Below, piece after piece: positions 6,125 through 14,671 of a DNA stretch of 46,856 bases (its first letter is position 1; each line of letters opens with the position of its first letter). The position numbers and the translations under genes were made by a program. The stretch covers positions 1-46,856 of the forward strand of contig JAIESC010000151.1 of NCBI GenBank assembly GCA_019746355.1. Reading direction: 5' to 3'. This stretch comes from Xanthobacteraceae bacterium (GTDB lineage Bacteria; Pseudomonadota; Alphaproteobacteria; Rhizobiales; Xanthobacteraceae). Below the pieces are notes generated by a model. The model did no database searches. It had not been told where the DNA came from and saw only the letters and a program-made list of their open reading frames with translations.

Positions 6125-9100
6125 TCAGTGCGCCTCGTCCCAGTTCTGCGCGGCGCGGGCGTCGACCGACAGCGGCACCGACAGCGACACCGCCGGCATC
6201 GGCGCGTCTTCCATCACCTTCTTCACCAGCGGCAGGGTCTTCGCCACGTCGCCCTCCGGCACCTCGAAGATCAGCTCGTCGTGCACCTGCAGCAGCATCT
6301 TCGCCTTGAGCTTCGACTTCGACAGCGCCGGCTCGATGCGGATCATCGCCCGGCGGATGATGTCCGCCGCCGTGCCCTGCAGCCGCGCATTGATTGCGGC
6401 GCGCTCGTTGAAGGCGCGTAGCGAGGGATTCGATGCGACGATGTCCGGGTAATGGCACTTGCGCCCGAACAGCGTCAGCACATAGCCGTTCTTCTTGGCG
6501 AATGCCTTGGTCTCCTCCATGTAGTCGCGGATGCCGGGGAAGCGCTCGAAATATTTCTTGATGTAGGCGCCGGCCTCGTCGCGGCCGATGCCGAGCTGGT
6601 TGGCCAGCCCGAACGCCGAGATGCCGTAGATGATGCCGAAGTTGATCGCCTTGGCGCGCCGTCGCACCTCGCCCGGCATGTCCTTCACCGGCACCCCGAA
6701 CATTTCCGAGGCGGTCATCGCGTGGATGTCGAGCCCGTCGCGGAACGCCTTCTTCAACAGCGGCACGTCGCCGATCTCGGCGAGCAGGCGCAATTCGATC
6801 TGCGAGTAGTCGGCGGACACGAGCTTGGTGCCGGGCTCGGCGACGAAGGCGCGGCGGATCTTGCGCCCCTCCTCGGTGCGGATCGGGATGTTCTGCAGGT
6901 TGGGCTCGGACGACGAGAGGCGGCCGGTGGGCGTCGCCGCGAGTGCGTAGAAGGTGTGGACGCGATGGGTCTCCGCGTTCACGTAGCCCGGCAGCGCGTC
7001 GGTGTAGGTCGAGCGCAGCTTCGACACCTGCCGCCAGTCGAGGATCTTGCGCGGCAGCTCATGGCCCTGCTCGGCCAGGTCCTCGAGCACCTTCGCGCCG
7101 GTCGCCCATTGCCCGGTCTTGGTCTTGCTGCCGCCGGGCAGGCCCATCTGGCCGAACAGCACGTCGCCGAGCTGCTTCGGGCTGCCCGGATTGAGCTGGC
7201 CGCCGGCGAGCTTGTTGATCTCGTCCTCGAGCCCGCCCTGTCGCTGCGCGAACTCGCCGGACAGCCGCGACAGCACCTGCCGGTCGATGGCGATGCCGCG
7301 GCCTTCCATCCGCGCCAGCACCGGAATGAGCGGCCGCTCCAGCGTCTCGTAGACGGTGGCAACCTGCTCGGCCGCCATCCGCGTCTTCAGCGCCTGCCGC
7401 AGCCGCAGCGTGACGTCGGCGCGCTCGGATGCGTATTCGGCGGCCTTGTCGACCGGCACGCAGTCGAATGTGACGCGGCCCTTGCCGGTGCCGGTCACCT
7501 GTTCGAACGGGATGGTCTGATGGCCGAGCCACTTTTCGGCGAGGTCGTCCGTGCCGTGTCCGCCCCTGCCGGCGTCGAGCACGTACGACATCAGCATGGT
7601 GTCGTCGTAGGGAAACACCTCGATGCCGCGCCGCGCGAAAATCTGCCAGTCGTATTTCAGGTTCAGGCCGATCTTCAGCGTGCCTGGATCTTCCAGGAGC
7701 TCCTGGATGATTTCGAGCGCCTGCTGCTCCGGGATCTGACCGGGCAGCAGCTTGGCTTCCGGCGCGAACAGGTCGCTGCCGCCCGCCTTGCCGCCGTCGC
7801 GATGGCCGACCGGCACATAGCAGGCCTCGTTGTCCGCGACCGCGAGTGAGAAGCCGACGAGCTGCGCGGTCATCGGATCGATGCTGGTGGTCGCGGTGTC
7901 GATCGCGACCAGGCCTGCGTCCTTCGCGCGCAGCACCCAGGCCTTCAGCCGGTCGGGCGTGCGGACCGTTTCGTATTTGCTGCGGTCGAATTTGCCCGCG
8001 CGCGCGGCCGCGAGATGGGCCTCCGCAAGCTCGGCCGGCGTGTGCTCCTTGCCATTGGCGGCTTCTTGCCGCTTGCTCGGTGCGCTCCCTCCCCCGCGTA
8101 GCCCGTCGAAGACGGGCGTGGACGCCCTTTCGCCAGAGGAAGGTTGGGGAGGGGGCGACCCGAAGAGGTCGCCGGGCTGTTGCGCCGGTGGAGGAGCCGA
8201 AGGCCGGGGGGCCGCGCCCGACGCAAGCTTCGCATCCGCCTCGATTTCGTTCGCCTCGATTCCCGACTTCTCTGCGACGCGCTTCGTCAGCGTGGTGAAC
8301 TCCATCGCCTTCAGGAACGCGATCAGGTGCTTGTAGTCCGGCTCGTGCACCGCGAGGTCCTCGACCGGCACCTCGAGCGCGACGTTCTGGTCGAGCGTGA
8401 CGAGCCGCTTGGAGACGCGGGCGAGCTCGGCGTTATCGATCAGGGTTTGCCGCCGCTTGTCCTGCTTGATCTCGCCGGCGCGGCCGAGCAGCGTTTCCAG
8501 GTCACCGTATTCGCCGATCAGCTGCGCCGCGGTCTTCACGCCGATGCCCGGCACGCCCGGCACGTTGTCGCTGGAGTCGCCGATCAGCGCCTGCACCTCG
8601 ATGACCTTGTCCGGCGGCACGCCGAACTTCTCGATCACCTCGGCAATGCCGATCTTTTTCCCTCCGTCCTTCATCGTGTCGTACATGATCACGCAGTCGT
8701 TCACGAGCTGCATCAGGTCCTTGTCGGACGACACGATGGTGGTGGAGGCGCCGGCCTCGCAGGCCATCCGGCAATAGGTCGCGATCAGGTCGTCGGCCTC
8801 GAAGCCCTGCTGCTCCAGGCACGGAATGTCAAACGCCCTGACCGCCTCGCGGATCAACGGGAATTGCGGAATGAGATCGGCGGGGATGTCCGGCCGGTGC
8901 GCCTTGTATTGCGGATAGAACTCGGTGCGGAAGGTCTTTTCCGATTTGTCGAACACCACCGCGAGATGGGTGGGCTTCTCCTGCGGCGGCATCTCGTTCA
9001 AGAGCTTCCACAGCATGTTGCAGAAGCCGAGCACCGCGCCGGTCGGCAGGCGGTCGGACTTGCGGCTCAGCGGCGGCAGCGCGTGATAGGCGCGGAAGAT

Positions 9101-9253
9101 GAAACCCGAGCCGTCGACCAGGAAGACGTGGTCGCCCTTCTTCAGCGCGCCCGCAGGCGCGGCGGATGTGGCTTTGGCCGCAGGCTTCGCCGCAGCGGGC
9201 TTTGGCGCGGACGGCTTGGACGCGGGCGATTTGGACTTGCTGGATGTCGGCAT
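6125..9253 (-). CDS. polA: DNA polymerase I
   Basis: The 1042-residue product has all three PolA domains. After a Lys/Ala/Pro tail (residues 1-38) comes the 5'-3' exonuclease (FLVDGSGFIFRAYHAL, GFEADDLIATY, SSDKDLMQL, GDSSDNVPGVPGIG). A low-complexity linker follows, with a repeat-derived insert near residues 366-390. The polymerase domain is intact: motif A DYSQIELRLLA (Asp815), motif B RRRAKAINFGIIYG, motif C VHDE (Asp992). The 3'-5' exonuclease domain is odd: exo I reads DTAT (Asp452, Ala454) instead of DTET, and exo III reads YASER (Tyr607, Arg611) instead of YxxxD; exo II NLKYD (Asp535) is kept. Two of the four metal-binding carboxylates are thus missing, so proofreading is probably weak or absent. 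The role in Okazaki fragment processing and repair should remain. Confidence 0.97.
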   Translation of the reverse strand: MPTSSKSKSPASKPSAPKPAAAKPAAKATSAAPAGALKKGDHVFLVDGSGFIFRAYHALPPLSRKSDRLPTGAVLGFCNMLWKLLNEMPPQEKPTHLAVVFDKSEKTFRTEFYPQYKAHRPDIPADLIPQFPLIREAVRAFDIPCLEQQGFEADDLIATYCRMACEAGASTTIVSSDKDLMQLVNDCVIMYDTMKDGGKKIGIAEVIEKFGVPPDKVIEVQALIGDSSDNVPGVPGIGVKTAAQLIGEYGDLETLLGRAGEIKQDKRRQTLIDNAELARVSKRLVTLDQNVALEVPVEDLAVHEPDYKHLIAFLKAMEFTTLTKRVAEKSGIEANEIEADAKLASGAAPRPSAPPPAQQPGDLFGSPPPQPSSGERASTPVFDGLRGGGSAPSKRQEAANGKEHTPAELAEAHLAAARAGKFDRSKYETVRTPDRLKAWVLRAKDAGLVAIDTATTSIDPMTAQLVGFSLAVADNEACYVPVGHRDGGKAGGSDLFAPEAKLLPGQIPEQQALEIIQELLEDPGTLKIGLNLKYDWQIFARRGIEVFPYDDTMLMSYVLDAGRGGHGTDDLAEKWLGHQTIPFEQVTGTGKGRVTFDCVPVDKAAEYASERADVTLRLRQALKTRMAAEQVATVYETLERPLIPVLARMEGRGIAIDRQVLSRLSGEFAQRQGGLEDEINKLAGGQLNPGSPKQLGDVLFGQMGLPGGSKTKTGQWATGAKVLEDLAEQGHELPRKILDWRQVSKLRSTYTDALPGYVNAETHRVHTFYALAATPTGRLSSSEPNLQNIPIRTEEGRKIRRAFVAEPGTKLVSADYSQIELRLLAEIGDVPLLKKAFRDGLDIHAMTASEMFGVPVKDMPGEVRRRAKAINFGIIYGISAFGLANQLGIGRDEAGAYIKKYFERFPGIRDYMEETKAFAKKNGYVLTLFGRKCHYPDIVASNPSLRAFNERAAINARLQGTAADIIRRAMIRIEPALSKSKLKAKMLLQVHDELIFEVPEGDVAKTLPLVKKVMEDAPMPAVSLSVPLSVDARAAQNWDEAH
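8083..8156. repeat. Palindromic repeat inserted in frame in polA
   Basis: The segment begins gctccctccccc and ends ggggagggggc, an inverted pair, and encloses the double-hairpin module gcccgtcgaagacgggc plus ggcgt-gg-acgcc. In PolA it encodes residues of about 366-390 (a Ser/Pro/Gly-rich stretch) between the 5'-3' and 3'-5' exonuclease domains. A related short element with the same ends lies inside hrpB (16812-16851). The inner module is shared with intergenic repeats at 10456-10486 and 17968-17999. Confidence 0.75.
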
Positions 9254-9310
9254 GGCCCGAATGTGGGCCGTTGCCGGGCCTGAATCAATGCGGGACGGCG
9301 GTGCTGTGAA

Positions 9311-10339
9311 TCATTCCGCCGGCTGCATGGCGGGCACCCGCACAGGCTGCAGCTTGGCCCAGGCCGGCCGCTCGAACAGGAAGCGCAACGGCGTCCGGCG
9401 CACCGCCCAGTACCAGCAGAGCGCGCCGATCACGCCCGTGGTTGTCACGATCAGCGAAACCGTCCCGAGGTCGGGGATCACGCCGGTCTTGAGCAGGACC
9501 GTGCGGGTCACGGCCATCGGCAGGAAGAAGGCGAGATAGATGACGATGGAGTTCGCCCCGCAATAGCGCAGCGGCTGGAACACGTCGGTGTTCGCCATCA
9601 GCGCCGCGACCGCCACCACCGCGGCCGCGCCGACAAAGCCCAGCGCCAGCGACATGAACGGCAGGTCGCCATAGCCCATGAACACCAGCACGCCGTTGCC
9701 GATGCCCCACAGGATCAGGCCGCCGAGCGCCGCCTGCGGGGCGCGCTGCACCGCCGCGGCGAAGTCGAAGATGCGGGTTGCGAAGATGTAGCCGGAGTAG
9801 AAGTAGACGAAGCGGCTCGCGAATTCGTCGATCATCGTCCAGCCGGTGTGGATCGGCGCGATCTCCAGCGCCGCGCCAATGAGCCAGATCGCGATCCACG
9901 GCACGCTGCGCGTCAGCTTCGTAACGACGAAGAAGATCGGCAGCAGATAAATGAACCACAGCGTGCCGAACGGCTCGATGAAGGCTTCGAGATAGGCGAA
10001 GCCCACGCCGCGCCAGCCCATCTCGGCGGCGAACATCGGCGCCTTGAAGCCGAACTGGATCGTCACCCACAGCACGTAGAAATAGGCGAAGTGCACGACC
10101 TTCTTGTCGAGATAGTCGCGCCAGTCGCGGTCGATGACGCGGGCGAGGAACAGCCCCGAGATCAGGAAGAAGTCCGGCATGCGGAACGGCTTGGCGAACG
10201 CCACCCACGCATGCATCCAGCCCTCGCGGCCGGCGGCCGCCTCGACGCCGAGCGTCGAATGCATCATCACCACCATGACGATGCAGAAGCCCTTGGCGTA
10301 GTCGACCCAGTCGACCCGTCCCGCCTGATGCATGTTCAT
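9311..10339 (-). CDS. Acyltransferase-3 family membrane protein
   Basis: The 342-residue product is polytopic (about ten hydrophobic segments) and starts with the family hallmark RVDWVDYAKGFCIVMVVMMHS. The histidine in MMHS is the likely catalytic residue, and FRMPDFFLISGLFLAR follows. Acyltransferase-3 proteins move acetyl, succinyl or other acyl groups onto surface sugars or lipids, as in O-antigen acetylation or succinylation of glucans. The acceptor here is unknown. UDP-glucose dehydrogenase starts divergently 328 nt away, which is compatible with an extracellular polysaccharide role but does not prove it. polA lies 57 nt downstream on the same strand. Confidence 0.88.
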   Translation of the reverse strand: MNMHQAGRVDWVDYAKGFCIVMVVMMHSTLGVEAAAGREGWMHAWVAFAKPFRMPDFFLISGLFLARVIDRDWRDYLDKKVVHFAYFYVLWVTIQFGFKAPMFAAEMGWRGVGFAYLEAFIEPFGTLWFIYLLPIFFVVTKLTRSVPWIAIWLIGAALEIAPIHTGWTMIDEFASRFVYFYSGYIFATRIFDFAAAVQRAPQAALGGLILWGIGNGVLVFMGYGDLPFMSLALGFVGAAAVVAVAALMANTDVFQPLRYCGANSIVIYLAFFLPMAVTRTVLLKTGVIPDLGTVSLIVTTTGVIGALCWYWAVRRTPLRFLFERPAWAKLQPVRVPAMQPAE

Positions 10340-10667
10340 AACCTCTCCCGTGTCGCGAGACTGTTACACGCGCGTGGTTTCGGCTGCGTTTACATGACCG
10401 TAGAAACTGAGGTGTGGCTGCCTATGCTCCGGCCGTCATTCCGGGGCGCGCCCAAAAGCGCGTTTACGCGCGTCTTCGACGCGCTATGGGCGCGAGCCCG
10501 GAATCCAGCAGCAGCGGGATTCCCTGCATTTCTGAATTTCGGGCCGCTCTTTCGGGCAGCCCCGGAAGGACCGTCGTGGCGCGCTCCGAACTCTCGCCAC
10601 CCGGCGAACCCTCTGATAAGAGGCCATGACCGGCTTGGCCGGTTTCGTTAACCAAGAACGGACCCGA
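10340..10667. other. Divergent intergenic region with palindromic repeat
   Basis: This 328-nt gap separates the divergent acyltransferase and ugd genes, so it should hold promoters for both; I see no convincing -35/-10 pair. It contains the nested palindrome at 10438-10504. A short hairpin, accggc-ttg-gccggt (10629-10643), lies 24 nt before the ugd ATG. The rest of the gap shows no other feature I can support. Confidence 0.5.
10438..10504. repeat. Nested palindromic repeat carrying the double-hairpin module
   Basis: The outer arms attccggggcgcgccca (10438-10454) and tgggcgcgagcccggaat (10487-10504) are inverted with one base inserted. The inside (10456-10486) is a 31-nt module that is the exact reverse complement of 17969-17999. 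This resembles the gtcattccgggg...cccggaatcc intergenic repeats I recall from Bradyrhizobium-type genomes. Confidence 0.8.
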
Positions 10668-11990
10668 ATGCGCGTCGCGATGATCGGCACCGGCTATGTC
10701 GGCCTCGTTTCCGGGGCCTGCTTTGCCGATTTCGGACACCATGTGGTCTGCGTCGACAAGGACCAGGGCAAGATCGCAGCGCTCGAGCGCGGCGAGATGC
10801 CGATTTACGAGCCGGGCCTCGACGACCTGGTCGCGGCCAACGTGAAGGCGAAGCGCCTGAGCTTCACCGCCGATCTCAAGCGACCGGTGGCCGAGGCCGA
10901 GGCGGTGTTCATCGCGGTCGGCACGCCGTCGCGGCGCGGCGATGGCCATGCCGACCTCACCTACGTCTATGCCGCCGCCAAGGAGATCGCGGCGGCGCTC
11001 GACGGCTTCACCGTGGTCGTCACCAAGTCGACGGTGCCGGTCGGCACCGGCGACGAGGTCGAGCGCATCATCGGCGAGACCCGGCCGGATGCGGAGTTCG
11101 CCGTGGTCTCCAATCCGGAATTCCTGCGCGAGGGCGCGGCGATCCAGGACTTCAAGCGTCCGGACCGCATCGTCGTCGGCACCGAGGACGAGCGCGCCGG
11201 CAAGGTGATGGCCGAGCTCTACCGGCCCCTCTATCTCAACCGCTCGCCGATCCTCACCACCGGGCGGCGCACCGCCGAGCTGATCAAGTACGCGGCCAAC
11301 GCCTTCCTCGCCACCAAGATCACCTTCATCAACGAGATCGCCGATCTCTGCGAGCACGTCGGCGCCAACGTCCAGGACGTGGCGCGCGGCATGGGCCTCG
11401 ACAACCGCATCGGCGGCAAGTTCCTGCACGCCGGCGCGGGTTATGGCGGCTCGTGCTTCCCCAAGGACACGCTGGCGCTGATCAAGACCGGCCAGGACCA
11501 CGAGGCGCCGCTGCGCATCGTCGAGACGGTGGCCGCCGTCAACGAGACGCGCAAGCGCGCGATGGCGCGCAAGGTGGTGTCGGCGGTCGGCGGCAACCTG
11601 CGCGGCAAGACCGTCGCGGTGCTGGGGCTGACCTTCAAGCCCAACACCGACGACATGCGCGACGCGCCGTCGATCCCGCTGATCACGGCATTGCATGATC
11701 TGGGCGCGAAGGTCCGCGCCTACGATCCCGTCGGCATGGAGCAGGCGAAGAAGGTGCTGCCGGAGCTGACCTATTGCGAGGACGCCTACGAGTGCGCCAG
11801 GGGCGCCGACGCGTTGGTCATCGTCACCGAGTGGGAGCAGTTCCGCGCGCTCGATCTCGACCGTCTGAAAGAGGTGATGACGGCGCGGCCGGCGATCGTC
11901 GATCTCCGCAACATCTATCCGCCCGGCGATCTGGCGCAGCGCGGCTTCGTCTACGAGAGCGTCGGGCGGCCCGCGCGGCGCGACAAGTAG
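10668..11990 (+). CDS. ugd: UDP-glucose 6-dehydrogenase
   Basis: The 440-residue enzyme oxidises UDP-glucose to UDP-glucuronate with two NAD+, supplying uronic acid for exo- and lipopolysaccharides. The N-terminal Rossmann motif MIGTGYVGLVSGACFADFGH is followed by VPVGTGDEVE and NPEFLREGAAIQDF. The catalytic cysteine is Cys263 in GAGYGGSCFPKDT, and the C-terminal domain has LGLTFKPNTDDMRDAPS. Length is normal for the family. ATG 10668 begins directly before the Rossmann strand (MRVAMIGTG). An in-frame ATG at 10626 would add a non-conserved 14-residue tail. The gene is monocistronic in this window, with a weak hairpin after the stop. GDP-mannose dehydrogenase is related, but the motifs fit the UDP-glucose enzyme better. 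Confidence 0.95.
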   Translation: MRVAMIGTGYVGLVSGACFADFGHHVVCVDKDQGKIAALERGEMPIYEPGLDDLVAANVKAKRLSFTADLKRPVAEAEAVFIAVGTPSRRGDGHADLTYVYAAAKEIAAALDGFTVVVTKSTVPVGTGDEVERIIGETRPDAEFAVVSNPEFLREGAAIQDFKRPDRIVVGTEDERAGKVMAELYRPLYLNRSPILTTGRRTAELIKYAANAFLATKITFINEIADLCEHVGANVQDVARGMGLDNRIGGKFLHAGAGYGGSCFPKDTLALIKTGQDHEAPLRIVETVAAVNETRKRAMARKVVSAVGGNLRGKTVAVLGLTFKPNTDDMRDAPSIPLITALHDLGAKVRAYDPVGMEQAKKVLPELTYCEDAYECARGADALVIVTEWEQFRALDLDRLKEVMTARPAIVDLRNIYPPGDLAQRGFVYESVGRPARRDK

Positions 11991-11993
11991 CCC

Positions 11994-12009
11994 CCTGCCA
12001 AATGGCAGG
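11994..12009 (+). terminator. Weak hairpin after ugd
   Basis: cctgcc and ggcagg pair across an AAAT loop four nt after the ugd stop codon and are followed by gtttcg. The stem is short and the T run is poor, so termination here is only a suggestion. Confidence 0.3.
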
Positions 12010-12129
12010 TTTCGACACCCGGCGACCTGCCTATGGTCGGCTGTCGGGAGTCCCGATCGTGATTTCGCAGATTTCGCTCGGGAATAGAAGCCCGCTTAAA
12101 TCCTCTCCACTGTTGCGTTTTCGCCATTT

Positions 12130-14496
12130 GTGGCGGCACCCGGCCAGTGCATGATGTCGCCCGGTTTTGGGGTGGTGCCGCGCGGGGCGGCGGTTGTGTT
12201 TCGGATGTGCTTTCAATCCACATGGCCCGGAGTTGTTGGCGCGCGGCGTTTCGCGCTCGCGCCTCTCGCGCTGGCCCTCATGGTCGCGCCGTTCTGGCTC
12301 CTGAGCAGCACACCTGTTCGCGCGGTCGACGATTGCGTGCCGTTCTCCGGCGTCGCGGTTCCGGGCAGCACCGTCGTGTGCTCCGGGACCGTCAGTAATC
12401 AGGACGCTCCCAACGGCTATGGCACCGGTGCCGAGACCGGCCTGACCATCAACGTGCTGTCGGGTGCCACGGTGACTGGCACCAACGACGGTATCTCGGT
12501 GAACACAAACAACGTCATCAACAACAGCGGCACCATCACGGGCGGCGACAACGGCGTCAACATCGGCTCCGGGACGGTCGTCAACAACGTTAGCGGCACC
12601 ATCAGCGGCACCGGACCGCTGAGCGTTGGCGTCAGCATCGGCGACGGTACGGTGATCAACTTCGGGGCCATTTCAGGCGCCATCAGAGGCATCAACGCCC
12701 TGACCGGAACGATCACGAACTACGGCACTGTGACTTCGACAGGAACGGCGCTCCCCGTCCAGGACCTCGGCATCGACCTGAACAACGGTACGCTCAACAA
12801 CTTTGGCACCGTTCAAAGCTTGGCCGATGGCGGCATCGCCTTGGGATCGAACACCAATCTGACGGTCAACAACGCCGGCATGATCGCGGCGAACGGGACC
12901 TCCGGCACCGCCATTAACGTCAATGGCGCGGTCGCGACCATCAACAATTCGGGCACCATCGCAGCGAACGGAACCGGTGGTACCGCTATCAACATCGCCC
13001 TTTTCTCGCTCGCGAGCATCAACAATTCGGGCACCATCTCGGCGACCGGCGCGAATGGAATTGGCATTCTGGCGGGCGCGGCGGCCGGCATCACGAACAG
13101 CGGCACCATCATCGGCGGCATCGGTGTATTGCTGGCACCCGGCGTCGGCACGTTGGTCAATTCGGGCAAAATCATCGGCACCGAAGGACTTGCGATCGGA
13201 TCTTTCGGCGGCAACACGCTGATCTTCCAGCCGGGCTCGCGCGTCATCGGCCAGATCACTGTCGGCATCGGCGACGCGGTGACCGTGCAGACCGGCCGCG
13301 ACATTTCTTCGCTGCTGACGTTTTGCGTCTGCGGCGGCGTCTCCTTCAACGTGACCGGCGGCGCGCCGTTTGCCATCAACGGCACCCAGATCGCCGTCCT
13401 CGACCCGACGGCATATTCGCTCGCCGACCGATCGCTGACCGACTTCACCGGGATGCTGTCGTCGCTGATCACCAGCCGCTTCAACGGATCGGGCGCGGCG
13501 CCCCCGCCGGCCAACGCGGCATCCGCCTTCGCGCCGTCGTTGAACGGCATCGCCGCGATGGCGGAGCCCGCCTTCGCCGGCATTGCCGGCCTCGCTTACG
13601 CGCGCGACAACGGCACCAGCAGCATTCCGAACGCGACGTTCGAGGATCGTTACTCCGGCATTTCGGTGTGGTCGCAGGGCTTCGTCGGCGGGCGCCGCCA
13701 GCAGGCGGACGGCCCGACGCTGCCGGCCACATCCGTCGCCTATGGCGGCGCGCTGGGTCTCGAAAAGAACGTCGGACGCGACCTGCGGGTCGGCGTGTTC
13801 GCCGGCGCGGGCCAGGGCAAGCTGAAGGTCGATCTCGATTCGCAGACGATCGAGACCGACTATGTGTTCGCCGGACTTTACGGCCGCGTCTATCGGGGCG
13901 CGCAGTTCTTCGATTTCGTCGTCACCGGCGGCGCCACCAGCAACGACAGCCGGCGCCTCGTCGCCAACAACCTGGCCGCCGGCGGCCTTGAGACGGCGAC
14001 CGCGAGCTACGACGGCTGGTTCGTCAGCCCCGAGATCGCCACCGGCGTCCACATTCCGTTCGCGGCCAACACCACGATCACGCCCGCCGCACGGCTGCGT
14101 TACGCCGTCGGCCACGCCTCGAGCTACAGCGAGACGGGCTCGGCGCAGAACCTGAGCGTCGGAGCGAGGACGTTCCACAATCTCGAGGGACGGCTCGAGA
14201 TGGCGCTGGCGCGGTTCGACGAGATCACCGCGCGGGGCTGGCTCAAGACCACCGTCACGCTCGGCGGCCTTGCCATGCAGCGGCTCGGCGGCCAGACCGT
14301 CAACACCGTGCTGATCGGCCAGAGCCTCCTGTTCTCCGCGCCGGGCGACGACACCGTGGGTGGCGCTTATATGGGCTGGGGACTGGATTACCTCACGCCG
14401 CACGGCTTCGGCCTGTTCGTGGCCGCCGAAGGATCGGCGATGACCGACCACAGCATCTTTGGAACGGCGCGCGGCGGCGTCAGGGTTTATTTCTGA
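12130..14496 (+). CDS. Autotransporter with beta-helix passenger and beta-barrel domain
   Basis: This is a type Va secretion protein of up to 788 residues. An N-terminal leader with hydrophobic core (FALAPLALALMVAPFWLLSS) ends near PVRAVDD. The passenger (about residues 65-440) is made of degenerate 20-26-residue repeats with a NNSGTI/TNSGTI core, typical of a right-handed beta-helix; three neighbouring units (12865-13089) are also similar as DNA. The C-terminal 280 residues, from SVWSQGFVGGRRQQADG, are an autotransporter barrel ending in the consensus GGVRVYF with terminal Phe. It should sit in the outer membrane and display the passenger, perhaps for adhesion. No protease motif is visible. 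Two early cysteines (CVPF, VVCSG) may form a disulfide. Starts at 12151 and 12205 are possible. Confidence 0.88.
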   Translation: MAAPGQCMMSPGFGVVPRGAAVVFRMCFQSTWPGVVGARRFALAPLALALMVAPFWLLSSTPVRAVDDCVPFSGVAVPGSTVVCSGTVSNQDAPNGYGTGAETGLTINVLSGATVTGTNDGISVNTNNVINNSGTITGGDNGVNIGSGTVVNNVSGTISGTGPLSVGVSIGDGTVINFGAISGAIRGINALTGTITNYGTVTSTGTALPVQDLGIDLNNGTLNNFGTVQSLADGGIALGSNTNLTVNNAGMIAANGTSGTAINVNGAVATINNSGTIAANGTGGTAINIALFSLASINNSGTISATGANGIGILAGAAAGITNSGTIIGGIGVLLAPGVGTLVNSGKIIGTEGLAIGSFGGNTLIFQPGSRVIGQITVGIGDAVTVQTGRDISSLLTFCVCGGVSFNVTGGAPFAINGTQIAVLDPTAYSLADRSLTDFTGMLSSLITSRFNGSGAAPPPANAASAFAPSLNGIAAMAEPAFAGIAGLAYARDNGTSSIPNATFEDRYSGISVWSQGFVGGRRQQADGPTLPATSVAYGGALGLEKNVGRDLRVGVFAGAGQGKLKVDLDSQTIETDYVFAGLYGRVYRGAQFFDFVVTGGATSNDSRRLVANNLAAGGLETATASYDGWFVSPEIATGVHIPFAANTTITPAARLRYAVGHASSYSETGSAQNLSVGARTFHNLEGRLEMALARFDEITARGWLKTTVTLGGLAMQRLGGQTVNTVLIGQSLLFSAPGDDTVGGAYMGWGLDYLTPHGFGLFVAAEGSAMTDHSIFGTARGGVRVYF
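12865..13089. repeat. Three tandem passenger-repeat units in the autotransporter gene
   Basis: Units at 12865-12939, 12940-13017 and 13018-13089 encode 25, 26 and 24 residues, each starting with V/I-N-N-x-G-x-I. The 18-base block aacaattcgggcaccatc is identical at the starts of the second and third units, 78 bp apart, and the aacgg-acc...accgc blocks match between the first two. This indicates recent duplication of a helix turn. Confidence 0.75.
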
Positions 14497-14659
14497 AAGC
14501 GCGGCTCGGTAGGGCGAAGCGCTGCGCGCGCACGAGTTCGGCCGCTGAACGAGGTGATGGGTCCGAAGCCCGTGGAGTCTGATGGCGCGGCATCGATCCG
14601 CCGTCCACGCTCCGCCCTTGGCATCAGGCGGGAACCCTTCGCCGGTTGGCGCAATCTGA

Positions 14660-14665
14660 TATATT
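14660..14665 (+). promoter_or_regulatory. Possible -10 element giving a leaderless mRNA
   Basis: TATATT at 14660-14665 is the only good -10 sequence in the 175-nt gap upstream of the Uma2-type gene. Its end is 6 nt from the ATG at 14672, so transcription would start at or next to the start codon. No ribosome binding site is visible. The -35 match is poor. Confidence 0.35.
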
Positions 14666-14671
14666 GGGGCC

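Noticed and set aside
10629..10643. Hairpin accggc-ttg-gccggt just upstream of ugd
   Set aside because: Short stem with a 3-nt loop and no attenuator partner; it could arise by chance in GC-rich DNA.
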